DNA from: Eledone cirrhosa | Taxonomy: Eukaryota; Mollusca; Cephalopoda; Octopoda; Eledonidae | Length of the DNA: 64,000 nucleotides | Assembly: GCA_964016885.1 (NCBI GenBank) | Contig: OZ024740.1 | Location: 206,190,691 to 206,254,690 of the forward strand | Reading direction: 5' to 3' | Shown: positions 21,641-33,291 of the stretch, one piece after another | Layout of the letters: every line of letters starts with the position of its first letter | How positions within the stretch are numbered: the stretch's first letter is position 1 | The notes under the pieces: generated by a model | The model's database searches: none | What the model was told of the DNA's origin: nothing | Seen by the model: the letters and a program-made list of their open reading frames with translations, nothing else | Position numbers and translations under genes: made by a program

Positions 21641-23993
21641 GTTTTCTACTTTCCAGGAAAAAAGTTGATCCTCTCTAACTTGAGTGGTGTGATATAGTGT
21701 GGTAAAGTATAGTGTTTCATAGTCTTGTGTGGTGTTGTCTATTGTTGTATAGTGTAGTATGGTATATTGTTTCATAGCATGGTCTGATGTGAGGTCGTAC
21801 AGTGTTTCGTAGTGTGGTGTTGGATAATGTGGTATGGTATAATGTTTGTCAGTGTGGTGTGGTGTGGTATGGTATAGGTTGATGTAGTGTGGCTTAGTTT
21901 GATTATAATAATACAAATAATAATAATTGTTCTTCTTGTTCATTTTCTTTGTCTTCTTCTGTGCCTTTGACTTCTTCTGTGCTTTTGACTTCTTCTTTGC
22001 CTTTGACTTCTTAATAATCATAAGAATTCTTTCACAGATCCAAACAAAAAATCTTCAACTTCACTATCAGGCTTACTCTGGCAACTTAAACATGATAACG
22101 TTGGGTATTCGATGTTTTGGAATATTGTCTCAAGAGGGATTCCTTTTAATTCCTCATCTGAGACATGTGACCTCTGTGTGGAGGAGATATTCTTTATATT
22201 AAAATCCAAAAATTCCCTTAATTTAAGGAGCAATTTATTCAGTTGCTGCAGACATAGATTGAACTCAACGTTTAAATATAAATTTAAAATGTAGTATAAT
22301 TAATTAAGATATTTAATTAATGTATGAAACCTGACGATAAATCTTTCGATTCCTTCAACTTTTTCTTTTAAACCTTCTTCATAAATATATACTAATGATG
22401 TAATTAAACTACCCTAAAATGTAGATGCTCCCAATCTATTGAATAAATTTTACGCAAGATAAACTTCTATACTAAATATAAGAGCATCCGTAGAACAACA
22501 GGGTCTCCTAAATCCTTTAAATGATTTCTGCTAAATAAGTTTTGTTGAATAAATTTTGGTTCTTTTGTTTGCTTTTTGATTCTGATTGCTTCTAATGAAC
22601 TTGGCAATATATTGTCAGATAAATTGGAAGGGTAGATTTCTGTGGTTGATATAGGAAGCATACTGTGTTTTTACGGCCCGAGATACTCTAGGGAGTGATG
22701 AAAATATTTTTAACGTTTTGATATCTCTGTGCTGATATATGGATATCTGGTTGTCTCTGTACAAAGGCCATATGTATTAATATGCATATGGAATGATTAC
22801 AGAGTAGATTTTATCTGTCCATGTACCTATATGTGTGCATACATATATATCTATATGTATGTGTGGGTATAGTTCTGGATATGTTACAGATATGCATAAT
22901 ATTCTATACATGAACGATAATCATGTATGTGAGGGCAAGAATATTAATCGTTTATTTTTTTATGTATATATATATATAGTAAAATCTTTTAGAACACAAG
23001 GAAAAATTTTTTTTCTGTGAAACAAGAAATTACAGAGTTGATCACGTAAAATCATGGGTATGTCTATAGTATCAACTAGAACTTGAGATGACCTCTTTTT
23101 CTCTTTCTTTCCTTTTCCGGAAAGTGCATATGCATGTGTATGTATATACTTATATATTTCCGTTTTTTTTGAAGTTTTATCTCAGTTTTGGTACATCGAC
23201 CTCAGAATTTTAAACTAAACATATGGTCATTATTGAGCAAAATTATTTTCACACATTATATATCTATGTCTCATTCATGAATATTGATATTTACATTATA
23301 TTACCCAATTCATATGAATTGATAATTCAAATTGATAGGACATAACGTAAAGATGTAAATCTATCATCCCTCTCTCTAGATATAGCTCTTTCTTCTCCTC
23401 CCTTTTTATATATGATGAAGTCTATGTATCTGTTGTTTTAACTTTGCCTCTCAAGTTTCTCTCTTATTTCTCTCCTATTTCTCTCTTGATTTTCACCTCC
23501 CCCTATATAATTATTATTATTTGGTCCACCTCTTTCTTTTTTTCCACCCACCTCTATCTTTCTCTCTCTCTGTTTTCCCTTCATTTTTTATTTCTCTCCG
23601 TCTCCTCCCCAACTGCAGGAGAGATTGTCCTTCATTTTTAAAGTGTGATTTGAAAGAGATTTGGCTGCTACATTTAGCAGATCGAGTGAATGCATAGGGG
23701 TTTCTCTTGGTGACATGTGATCCAAAATCTGGTCACATTCTTATTCACTAAGCATGTGACTCAATATTTATTATAAATTAGAATTGTTTGTCTTTAATAG
23801 TCTTCAGAATGCCATCTTGGACTATATTGTCTGTGCCTTCCTTTTAAGAGGAGGTGGGATGATTTGAATGTGGTTTGCCTACTACTTCTAGTTTGTTCAT
23901 TTTCTCTAAAATAAATCCCATGTTTTTACAATATGAATCTACCATAATAATATGCCATGTGTGTTTGGACATTTATATATATATATATACGTA
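21641..23993. other. No gene recognised
   Basis: 21650-21900 is rich in GTGTGGT/GTATGGT words like the 14.7-17.5 kb satellite. 21950-22010 has a short CTTCTTCTGTG-type repeat. The rest is AT-rich with pyrimidine tracts at 23.36-23.62 kb. A 71-codon minus-strand frame at 22018-22233 has no recognisable motif. Confidence 0.5.
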
Positions 23994-24070
23994 CAGGGTG
24001 TACCCCAAAAATATAAACGCATATTTATTAGAATGCTGTTTAAGTGTGTATACATTTTTGGGACACCCTG
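23994..24070. mobile_element. 77-bp MITE with mariner-like ends
   Basis: The ends are CAGGGTGTACCCCAAAAAT and, inverted, CAGGGTGTCCCAAAAATG, inside a (TA)n tract. There is no coding capacity. The right half (42 bp) is found again, inverted, at 25341-25382. Confidence 0.75.
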
Positions 24071-24930
24071 TGTATATATATATATATAACGAAGGAGGTG
24101 TGGTAAGGAACCAGATGGACCATAATGCACCAGAATACTCAATACTTAGGGTAGTAGAGTGGGTAATAGGAAAATGTTTAACCCCAACGGCAGAGCTCAA
24201 GCCGTTTCGGCGGCTATTTCTGGACTCAGTCGGGTTTAAATATTTTCCTATACATATATAGGGTTTAGGATGGTGGTTAGGATGGAACAAAGGAGATTCC
24301 TTCGTCAGCTGTAAATGTTTCCCGATCCGATGTTTTGGCGCTGAATTACAGGACATCGGTGGAGTTCGGAAGCACCCGAGGCTTTTTATTAATCAAAAGG
24401 CCAGGAGAAAAAGGAGAGAGAAAGAAAGAAAAAGGGAGAGGGAAAAGATGAGGAGAGAGGAAGAAAGGGAGAAAAAAAGTGAACAGGTCCCATCATGCAG
24501 GTGAAAGAAACATGCAGATGAGTAACCGTGGAAAAATAGGGAAAGTAAGTTATGGCCAACCTGGGAGACTTTAACCTGGTGGTCAGCTTCGACTCAGAGC
24601 TGGTATAATCGTGCTGCCTATCACATAGACAGGAGAAAGTGAGAGAGAGACACGAGCAACCAAAAGTGAGGAGGAGAAGGGAAAGGTAGATAATCCAGAA
24701 GGGTGTTTTTTTTTACGATGGTGGTAAAAACATGCCGCAAAGATTGCCAACAGAGCCCCACGACACGTGTAAACATGTCAACAATCAAAACCGAACAGAT
24801 GGATGGAGAGAGAAAAGAGCGAGAGTGAGGAGGAGAAGGGGAGGGTCGATGCGAAAGTGTGGAGGGAACACATCGACCACCATCCTAAACCTTGTTTTTA
24901 GTAACCACACAGCTCCTTTCGTTTCATATC

Positions 24931-24969
<39 letters not shown>

Positions 24970-25009
24970 GATAACAGGTTATCGTTATAGGCAGTCCACT
25001 TAGAGTACT
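24071..25009. other. No gene recognised
   Basis: Contains a purine-rich stretch (24.39-24.50 kb, GAAAG/GGAGA words), a second one at 24.64-24.69 and 24.81-24.85 kb, and a long (TA)n run at 24932-24966. No coding signal. Confidence 0.5.
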
Positions 25010-25292
25010 CCTTTAATATGGGTAATTTTATTTCACAGAACCAGAACCAGTTTTGCCCAGGTTGGTTACTAAAGGTTTAAATATTGTCTCCTGTGTCAAT
25101 GTCATCATTATTGTTAGGTTGGCAGTACTGGTAGAACATCAGGCACCATGCTTTGTGGCAGAGTTATGGCTCTTTATGTTCTCCATTCAAATCTCGCTGA
25201 GGTTAGCTTTGCCTTTCATCCGTATGGGGTCAATAAAATAGAGTACCATTCAAGCACTGGGGTCGATTTAATTGACTTTCCCCTCCCCCAAA
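25010..25292 (+). repeat. 283-bp duplication containing a SINE type 1 variant (first copy)
   Basis: Essentially identical to 26383-26666. The left 100 bp is unique-looking; the rest is a SINE type 1 variant (GGTTGGCAGTACTGGTAGAAC head, GGGTCAATAAAATAGAGTACC body). The copy stops before the SINE tail. Confidence 0.9.
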
Positions 25293-25392
25293 CCATGTCA
25301 CTCTTCTTTCTTGAATTATATATATATATATATATATACACACAGGGTGTCCCAAAAATGTATACACACTTAAACAGCATTCTATATATATA

Positions 25393-25518
25393 TATAGTTA
25401 TGTAATAAACAATTTATTTAAATAAATTTTTATTCTGACGACCGAAGTCAGGCTCGTCTGTCTTCGTGAAACCTTTGGTAAATGAAATAATTATCTCATG
25501 TTGTTTATTACATAACTA
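25393..25518. mobile_element. 126-bp MITE
   Basis: Perfect 18-bp inverted ends, TAGTTATGTAATAAACAA at 25393 and its complement at 25501-25518, around an internal part with CGACCGAAGTCAGGCTCG. Non-coding. A 42-bp inverted half of the 24.0-kb MITE lies just upstream at 25341-25382. Confidence 0.75.
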
Positions 25519-25991
25519 AAAAGCTCTGTAGCTTAGATAGGGCACTCTCTTTTCCTTTACCTTTCCTACGGAAACACTTCATATATATATATTTATATAT
25601 CCACCTGTAACTCTTTAACATTTATACATACAATGCATTTCCTATGTCAGTTATGTTGCTACAATAATGTTTGTAATCCAATCACAAGGTCCTAGGTTCT
25701 AACCCTACATTTGTCTCATAAATATATATTACTCAGACATTTCAGCCTGTGTGTCATTGATACACACATGCTGAACATTTATGTAATCATATCCTAGAAA
25801 TAAATTATTAAACTATCATTTTTATCTTGTGTCAATAATCAATATAAACTATAAGGTTTCTTTTATGCAAACCATGAATTAATCAAAATGTAAATTCCCC
25901 AGTTTGTATGATTGTTTATATATATAGAATACCAATAGACTAAAACAAATTAAATACATACATTATTCCTGTCATTATTAACAGTACTAGT

Positions 25992-26181
25992 GCGGTGGAT
26001 TGGCAGTATCGGTAGAGAGTCGGACGCCATGCTTTGCAGCACAGTTACGTCCCTTTACGGACTGAGTTCAAAACCCGCCGAGGTTAACTTTGCTTTTCAT
26101 CATTAAGGGGTCGATAAAATAAAGTACCAGTAATACACTGGAGTAATTGCTGGCCTTGTGCCAAAAGTAGAAACAATTATT
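25992..26181 (+). repeat. SINE type 1, full length
   Basis: Complete forward copy: GCGGTGGATTGGCAGTATCG head, GAGTTCAAAACCC B box, GGGTCGATAAAATAAAGTACC body, and GGCCTTGTGCC...GTAGAAACAATTATT tail. Confidence 0.85.
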
Positions 26182-26382
26182 AACAGTACTAGTTCACTAG
26201 TTATTTATAAAAGCTCTTAACCTTTTTGTGACTGTATTTCTTAAATACACTCTATTTTAATTAATTAATGAAGAATTTTGAGGGATTTACTAAAATTATT
26301 AATTATTTCATTAGTAAGATAGTAACTTAATGAAAGGTTCTTATATAAAATTATGTTGGAAGATTTTAATTTAAATTGGAAA

Positions 26383-26700
26383 CCTTTAATATGGGTAATT
26401 TTATTTCACAGAACCAGAACCAGTTTTGCCCAGGTTGGTTACTAAAGGTTTAAATATTGTCTCCTGTGTCAATGTCATCATTATTGTTAGGTTGGCAGTA
26501 CTGGTAGAACATCAGGCACCATGCTTTGTGGCAGAGTTATGGCTCTTTATGTTCTCCATTCAAATCTCGCTGAGGTTAGCTTTGCCTTTCATCCGTATGG
26601 GGTCAATAAAATAGAGTACCATTCAAGCACTGGGGTCGATTTAATTGACTTTCCCCTCCCCCCAAAATTGTTGGCCTTGTGCCAAAGGTAGAAACAATTA
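26383..26700 (+). repeat. Second copy of the 283-bp duplication with SINE tail
   Basis: Matches 25010-25292 base for base over most of its length and then continues into the normal SINE tail (TTGGCCTTGTGCCAAAGGTAG). It ends about 40 bp before the splice acceptor of the MPV17L2-like exon. Confidence 0.9.
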
Positions 26701-26750
26701 TTGTGAGTCTAAACATTTTCTTTTCCAATTTATATTTCCAGGTTGAAACT

Positions 26751-27341
26751 ATGACTGTTTCATTTGGTGTATCTCGGAGATTGTACAACAAAGTACTATC
26801 TGGTGTGCAAGTATTGTTTTCACGGAAATATCTTCTTCTCACCAATACAGCAATCAGTATAACATCTGCAGCTTGTGGAGATTTTGTTCAACAATCCTAT
26901 GAAATTTCAATGCAACGACAACAAACTTGGAACAACAATCGAACTTTACATATCAGTATTACTGGTTTAATATTGGGACCTCCTAGCCATTTTTGGTATC
27001 ACCTGGTAGATTATCTTATACCAGGGTCCTCACTCCGTGTAGTTGCTAAAAAACTAATATTTGATCAAACAATAGGTACACCAATAGGAATTTTTCTGTT
27101 TTTAACTTCACTCGGAATTCTAGAAAATTCTTCATTTGAAAAAATATTAACAGAATATAAAACCTGTGGAAAAACTTTGCTACTTTCTGAATGGCTAATT
27201 TGGACTCCTGTACAAGTGATAAATTTTGCTTTTGTACCACTTCAGTTCCGTGTTTTGTTTGATAACTCAGTATCATTTGGATTTGATATTTATTATTCTT
27301 ATATTAAATATAGAAAGGATAAAATTTCTGACAAAAGTTAA
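26751..27341 (+). CDS. MPV17L2: MPV17L2-like inner-membrane protein
   Basis: 196-residue member of the Mpv17/PMP22 family. Human MPV17L2 is a mitochondrial inner-membrane protein linked to mitoribosome assembly; the same role here is inference. Motifs in order: LLTNTAISI and CGDFVQQSYE (residues about 28-48), LGPPSHFWYHLVD with the PGS turn, KKLIFDQ, LIWTPVQVINFAFVPLQFRV (the family signature, with T where most members have W-P) and GFDIYYSYIKYR at the end, as in MPV17L2. Four hydrophobic segments fit the family. The ATG at 26751 lies just inside an exon that begins after TATATTTCCAG (acceptor at 26740-26741), so a 5' UTR exon lies upstream. The coding part is one exon. AATAAA occurs just after the TAA. 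A 111-bp tandem duplication covers its last codons. Confidence 0.85.
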   Translation: MTVSFGVSRRLYNKVLSGVQVLFSRKYLLLTNTAISITSAACGDFVQQSYEISMQRQQTWNNNRTLHISITGLILGPPSHFWYHLVDYLIPGSSLRVVAKKLIFDQTIGTPIGIFLFLTSLGILENSSFEKILTEYKTCGKTLLLSEWLIWTPVQVINFAFVPLQFRVLFDNSVSFGFDIYYSYIKYRKDKISDKS

Positions 27342-27511
27342 TAATAAAATGAAATTTGATGAAAAAAGTGCCTTTCCTTTGAGATATAATATTTGGATAT
27401 TTATTATTCTTATATTAAATATAGAAAGGATAAAATTTCTGACAAAAGTTAATAATAAAATGAAATTTGATGAAAAAAGTGCCTTTCCTTTGAGTTACAA
27501 TATTTGGATAT
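27285..27511 (+). repeat. 111-bp tandem duplication over the MPV17L2 stop
   Basis: The segment holding the last 18 codons, stop and AATAAA is repeated immediately downstream with 111-bp spacing and only two or three substitutions. The first stop codon is intact, so the second copy is 3' UTR. Confidence 0.9.
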
Positions 27512-29502
27512 GTAGGACAATTATGTTGTGAATCTCAAAACAACAAAGTTAAATATTTGCAACAACCAACTGTTCCATATTTTTGTCAGACACACCATTT
27601 ATGTTACTAAAGAAAATTAATTTATTTGGTTAAAGATGGACATGTACTTTTGATGTCAGAGAGCCTGCAAAGTCCTGTTCTCCAGACCAAACCAGTATAT
27701 TTAAGCCAACCCATGACTATCCCATCTTTTTAGATGTATGTAGGACTACATTGTTTCATATGTTCTTGCACTATTTAAGACATTATCTTCATCATTTTTA
27801 CATCCGCTTTTTCATGTTTGCATGGGTTGGATGACATCATTCACTCATCGCGCTCTTTTGTCGTCTCCTCTCTGAGCTTCAGTGATTTGAGATCAGTAGG
27901 CACAAAACTGAATTGCATCTTGTCTAATTTGACTCTTTCCTAAATTAGCTGTTCTAGAACTCTTTCCGTCACCTTCATAACTTGGTCCATTAGTTTTATT
28001 CCTCCATTCTAGAGTGAGGGAAACTTACTGCTATTCCTAGCAGATTAGTGACTGCACAGAAGCTACTTTTTTTTCTATTTCTGCCAGTATTTGTGAATAG
28101 CATCATTGGTTATCAGAATCTGATGAGACCATCATTGATCACTATCTAGAATAAGAAATTAAAATGTATACATATTTCTAAAGTAGCAAATATTTTTTGA
28201 CATACAGCACCTATATATATATATAAATGAAAAGTATAGAAATTATTGTAGCGAGAAGCTAACAGTATTCCATAATATATATATCATCCTCATTTAACAT
28301 TCATTTTTCCATGCTGGCATGGGTTGTCCCAGTTCTGGCATAGTGGATGCCCTTCCTATCACCAACCACTTTACAGTGCATTATATATCATCATCCGCTT
28401 TTCCATGCTTGCATGGGTCCTTCTCAGCACAGCAACTCTCCACTTGTCGCATTCCATCGTCATCTCCTCTACCAGTCTTAGAGATTTGAGGTCCACTCTC
28501 ACAACCTCTGCCCAGGTCTTTCTTGACCCATCAGTCATTGTCCAAACCAATGCAGTCTTCTCTCCTACTCACCATCTCAGATTACCATTAAGCCCAGCTT
28601 CTCACTCAGCTCATCCCATATAAATGACAAAAAGAGAAAACAAATGCAAAGTCTATTGTTTGTAATCCAACTCAAACTATTGTGTAATTTGCTATCATTT
28701 GATGGATGGCGTATAAAGTTGTTTTTTTTAAAGTGGTATGAATCAATCTCATCAGTTAACATCAATTTTCTATACAAGCTAGGTTTCTACAGCCGGATGC
28801 CCTTCCTAACGCCAACCACATTTACAGTGTGGACTGGGTGATTTTTTTTTGTTGTGATACCAACACAACTTTACAGTGTAAGGGTGGTGTGAACAGAAGT
28901 GGGTAGGTGTTGGGGGCGTTAATTAGAAATTGTATAGGATCGGTACCAATTATATTTTATAAGTTATTCACTCAGCTTTTGGGGATATTGACAATTGTAA
29001 GACAGCCATGACATCCACTTCATTTAACTTTTTCCATCTTAAGTAAATTCTGACTTCAAGTGCTGGGTGGAACTAAAGAGCCCTAACCCTGTTTAACTGG
29101 AGATTCTTAACAGCAATATATAAAATTAAAGTATTTTGTACATTTACATGTCAAATAAATTATATTTTTAATGAAAACTAGTTTTGTATTCAAATTAAAA
29201 TGTTATTTAACTGACCAAACAGACCATCAAATCTCCTTATTTAGGACTATATATGATCACAGAAAAACACTTGAAATATTGCAATGTAATTATAAATGGC
29301 TGCAGTTGAGCCTATAGCTGTGGAGACTTCTGGTGCGCCCTAGGACCATTTCTCTACTACCCCCATTGGCTACTCGCAGGTGTGAGCCTTGCAAGCTGGA
29401 ATGGCTCTTCCGTGTCTCCCTCACCATCCTCCAGGAAAACGCCTTCTCTATTCTGTCTGCCTTGACCCTAAATTAGCAATCATTATTAAGCTGTTATTTA
29501 AG
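27512..29502. other. Repeat remnants, no gene
   Basis: 27850-28015 is a decayed minus-strand piece of the RTE LINE RT (frame matching QFGFVPG to DQVMKVTE). 28285-28640 and 28785-28880 are pieces of the RTE/SINE 3' tail (GGATGCCCTTCCTA). 29280-29470 has no recognisable content. Confidence 0.5.
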
Positions 29503-29706
29503 GCAGTGGATTGACAATATCGGTAGAGCATCGAACATGCTTTGCAGCATAGTTACATTCTGAGTTCAAATCCCACTGAGGTTAGCTTTGCCTTTGATCC
29601 TTACAGGGTTGATAAAATAAAATACCAGTAATGCAATGCACTGAGTTCAATCTAATCAACTCCCCCACCCCAATCCAAAGAAAAAACATTGTTGGCCTTG
29701 TGCCTT
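29503..29706 (+). repeat. SINE type 1, diverged
   Basis: Forward copy with head GGCAGTGGATTGACAATATC, B box GAGTTCAAATCCC and tail TTGGCCTTGTGCC. More substitutions than the copies at 4 and 26 kb. Confidence 0.75.
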
Positions 29707-29924
29707 AAGCTGGTGTTTTGAACAATGCTTAAGTTTCTTATTTAAGAACAATTTTGTACCAAAGAATCAGGGATGGTTTGGTATATATATTAAATAAATT
29801 AAAAAAAAAAAAGTTAAGGACTAGATTATAAATATTGTTTTAATTTAGAATCTTTAAACCTTTTATTACCAAGCCCCTGGTTAATTCATATCCTCCCCTT
29901 AAAAATAAAAATTATATTAAGCCT

Positions 29925-30180
29925 GCATAGCAGTTCTTTGTCCCCAAGAGTCGTGGGGGGAAACAGTCCTTCCAGGTCCTGTCAGAAGCAGCCATATTCA
30001 ACTGATCTGGCTGGATTCTTAAGCGAGACCAGCCAAGCTCACGTATGTTATCCAACCATCTTGCTCTGGGTCTCCTGCTGGTTGGTTTTGCCTGTAAAAT
30101 CGGTCCAGTGATTCTTTCCTGACACATGCCCATAGTTATCTCTCAATTTGGAGAATTAGCGGCTCTACCTAAACTCTGAC
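29925..30180 (-). pseudogene. LINE family X, 3' end
   Basis: Minus-strand frame GMCQERITGPILQAKP, then RRPRARWLDNIRELGWSRL, IQPDQLNMAASDRTWKDC. This is the extreme C-terminus of the same LINE family as 1.5-2.6 kb. Only the end is left, as expected for 5' truncation. Confidence 0.7.
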
Positions 30181-30381
30181 CTGCGGGCCATGCACACTAT
30201 CAAGTAATGTTACTCCAAGGACCATTCACAGGAACCCCATTTCAGACACTTGTATTCGCGATCGTATTCTTTCGGTAGCAACTCAGATTTTTCAAATCTC
30301 ACTAATCAAGATATATGAAACATCATGTCAACAAACAGCAGTGATTCCCAGAATGAGAGGAAAAACTGGACAGTTGCTATT

Positions 30382-30790
30382 GTAGTGACCTACATTCCGC
30401 GGGCTCACATACATTCTCTGTGCGTGATTTGGCTCAGTTCAGCCAATCAGCGCCAGTAGAAGATGTATCCCTACGCGCCCTGAGGAAGAAATTCCCCGCG
30501 AAGATTTGAAGAATCTCTCTCTTGTACCAGGAACTTCGAGCCAGCAACACGCATAATGTAACGGTGAGATTTTGCACCCCGAGCCTCGCCGGCTTTCCGG
30601 CGCAATGGCACATTCCCTTTTGTAACCTCTTTTTATATGTAACTTCAACCATATAAGTTAACAAACATTGTTTGTGCTACACCAAAAATAAACATACATT
30701 TCATCTCTAATTTCTGCTGTTGAAATCATTATGTTACTCGTGTCTCAATAACATCTATAATCCATGCTGCTGGAATTGGCGACCTGACGA
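30382..30790 (+). repeat. Possible solo LTR, low confidence
   Basis: A segment with higher GC than its surroundings. It starts TGTAGTGACC and contains a CCAATCAGCG box, a TATA-like TTATATG near 30634 and AATAAA near 30688. It is followed by TTGGCGACCTGACG near 30775, which resembles the primer-binding junction after Ty3/gypsy LTRs. No second LTR or gag-pol is present. It may be something else. Confidence 0.3.
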
Positions 30791-31154
30791 AAGGAATATT
30801 GTAAATACAAAGATGGTAAATAGATCGAGGGACCTTCCCTCACGTCTATGTCGACAAGATAATCCGAGGATATTATCACTTTACCACACTGTCAACTAAC
30901 GACCTTCATTCATCTACCCTGCTAAACTATAAATGTAACAATAGGGTGACTTTTATAAGTTCAAATAGTTTTGAAAAATTCTGTAACATTTGAACCAGCC
31001 ATTTATACCAACATTAAGGTAGTTTTCAAAATAACAAAAATCTCGTAAAAATACAATAGTAATGTAAATGCTAAAGGGTTGCTTTCTGTGTTCAAACATT
31101 ACTTTCACCATCACAACTATTACATGTTTTCTCATACAACAGAGTTTCATGTAT

Positions 31155-31300
31155 TGTGTTCATTTGGAAACAATCGCTGGACAAATTGTATGGGCAGATC
31201 CCGAGTAAGATGGTTAGATAACATCCATGAGCTTGGCGATCTAGCCAGATCAATTGGAGACAGTTGTTTCTGGCAGCAGTGTTTGAGGGCTCTGTTCTCA
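31155..31300 (+). pseudogene. LINE family X fragment
   Basis: Plus-strand frames give AGQIVWADPE and VRWLDNIHELG, the C-terminal block of the family X LINE, with shifts. Confidence 0.55.
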
Positions 31301-31359
31301 CAAATAAGTGGGCAAAGTGTCTATTTAGGTCCAGCATACAGAGATCAGTTTTCCCTATC

Positions 31360-32330
31360 TTCCTGCCACATTACATCTGTACCAGTGCACATCCAGCAAA
31401 GCATACTCGTTTCATTTCTCTCCAGCTTTCAATACCCATGTCTTGCTAATATGCAACATTGCACTATGTACACTCACATACATTTTACCTTTTGTTGTCA
31501 GTAGAGATAATAGCACCCTGAACTTAACGTCTAGGTTTTGTTCACAGATTCAGTTAGGGACCTAATTCCTCAATGGCCTGGAGTAGGGGGCCAAGCCTTG
31601 AAGAACACCTATCTGCACACAAGCCATTTATCTACATCTAAAGACCACCTAATTATAGAGCATGGTACCATGTTAAGTGCATTCTCCAGATCAAATGCTA
31701 TGTAGTCTCTTATTTCACTGGAAATATTACATCAGAAAGACCCAGACTGAACATATCACCTAAGCAAACCTTCTTCCCAATTAGTTGCACTAATGCTATG
31801 ATACTTCAATATCTTGATCCATCAATTTGATACTTAGGAATAACCAAATATCTAGTTATATATACTGGACGTATGTATAAACACATAAATCTGAACAGGC
31901 ATGTTATTGAGAAAAAAAATTGCAAATAGCATTGTTATATTATATGGAGAAAAATAATACAATATACAGCCACCTGATTCTCCCCATCTCTAATACCCTT
32001 ATATATCCAACTTGACTAACCATATTATTTCATCAAATACCAGACCCTGGGCAACTTTTTATTTTAACAAATGGATGCCAATACGACCAGTAGAATGAAT
32101 AAGTACTGACAATTCCTCTCACTATCTTTGGTTATTTGTTCTGTCATACATAAAGAGTATACCTATTTGAAGAAACTTTTATTGCCAGCAGCAATGGCCC
32201 TCTCAAAATTATCCTAACTTACCTAGTTTTGGAGCACCCACCACCACAACTAAAAGTTATCAACTACTCCAGTGCATCTATCTACCTTACATTAAGCCTG
32301 TCCATCAACCTACACTAATTCCTATTACAC
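31360..32330 (-). pseudogene. Old RTE LINE remnants
   Basis: Short blocks align in order and orientation with copies A and B: CACATCCAGCAAAGCAT...TTTCTCTCCAG and ATGCAACATTGC (31.39-31.47 kb), the segment around GGGGGCCAAGCC (31.59 kb), AAGCCATTTATC (31.62 kb), and GCACCCACCACCAC (32.24 kb). Heavily mutated and rearranged. Confidence 0.5.
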
Positions 32331-32951
32331 ATTGGATATCAAGTTTACACAAGGTACTTTGGCATTTCTAAGGGCCCCAGACAACAGTCTTCAGAATATC
32401 AATCATAAATACCTCTTATAATCCAGAAAATCAAAACACTAAATTCCTTGAAGTCATTACAAGCTCCCAACTTGAAGACACGGACCTCAAAGAATGTCTA
32501 CACCTAGATTTTCTTTAAAACACCAGAATAAAAAGTGAAAGCAAAATGAAGCATCTACTCTCTATAACCTAAACGAAATAACACTATTACAGCCTTTGTC
32601 ACCCCTGAAACACATTTAAACCCTTTAGCATTTAAGCCAGTCACATCTAGCCAACATTTTCTCACCTGTCTCTGTTCAAACCAGCTGATCATACTGATGC
32701 TTAGGTATCAAAATCTCATAGATTCAATATTATGTGAAGTAAAGGTTTTTACTACAAAAATACAATAGTAAATATAATGTAAATGCTAAAGAGTTAAAAA
32801 AAAAAAGCTATCAGAGTGAATTGTAGCAACGATAATTCAACTACAAGTGAAGAACCAACTGAATCTTCACTGGTCTAACCCATAACATCCTGTAATGACC
32901 TAACCAAAAATATTTAAAAAAAAGGGTTGTTAATTCAAATTTTAATTTTTA

Positions 32952-33103
32952 TAATTATTTCTACTTTTGGCACAAGGCCAGCAATTAAACAGTACATTAC
33001 TGGTACTTTATTTTATCAACCCCGTAAGAATGAAAGGCAAGGGCCATAACTATGTGTCAAAGCATGGCGTTCGACCCTCTACCGATACTGCCAATCCACC
33101 ACC
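32952..33103 (-). repeat. SINE type 1
   Basis: Reverse copy, from TTTCTACTTTTGGCACAAGG to CGATACTGCCAATCCACC. It has an internal deletion around the B box and lies about 190 bp downstream of the S6 stop. Confidence 0.75.
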
Positions 33104-33259
33104 CCTTAACGTTAGTGCTCTGGGTGAGCTCTTATAATGCAGTTAATTGTGATGTCTTGTATTTTTAAGAATATCTTGTTAATTGCACTACAGGATATTA
33201 AGAGTTATATAGCTTTTGTGGAGGAAAAAAAAATACACAAAAACAATTTCAGAGGAGAA

Positions 33260-33265
33260 TTTATT
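33260..33265 (-). terminator. S6 poly(A) signal
   Basis: AATAAA on the minus strand, 26 nt after the S6 stop codon. The short 3' UTR is usual for ribosomal protein genes. Its place right after the tail exon argues that the long tail is part of the normal transcript. Confidence 0.7.
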
Positions 33266-33291
33266 TAGAAATATAACATTGAAGTAATATA

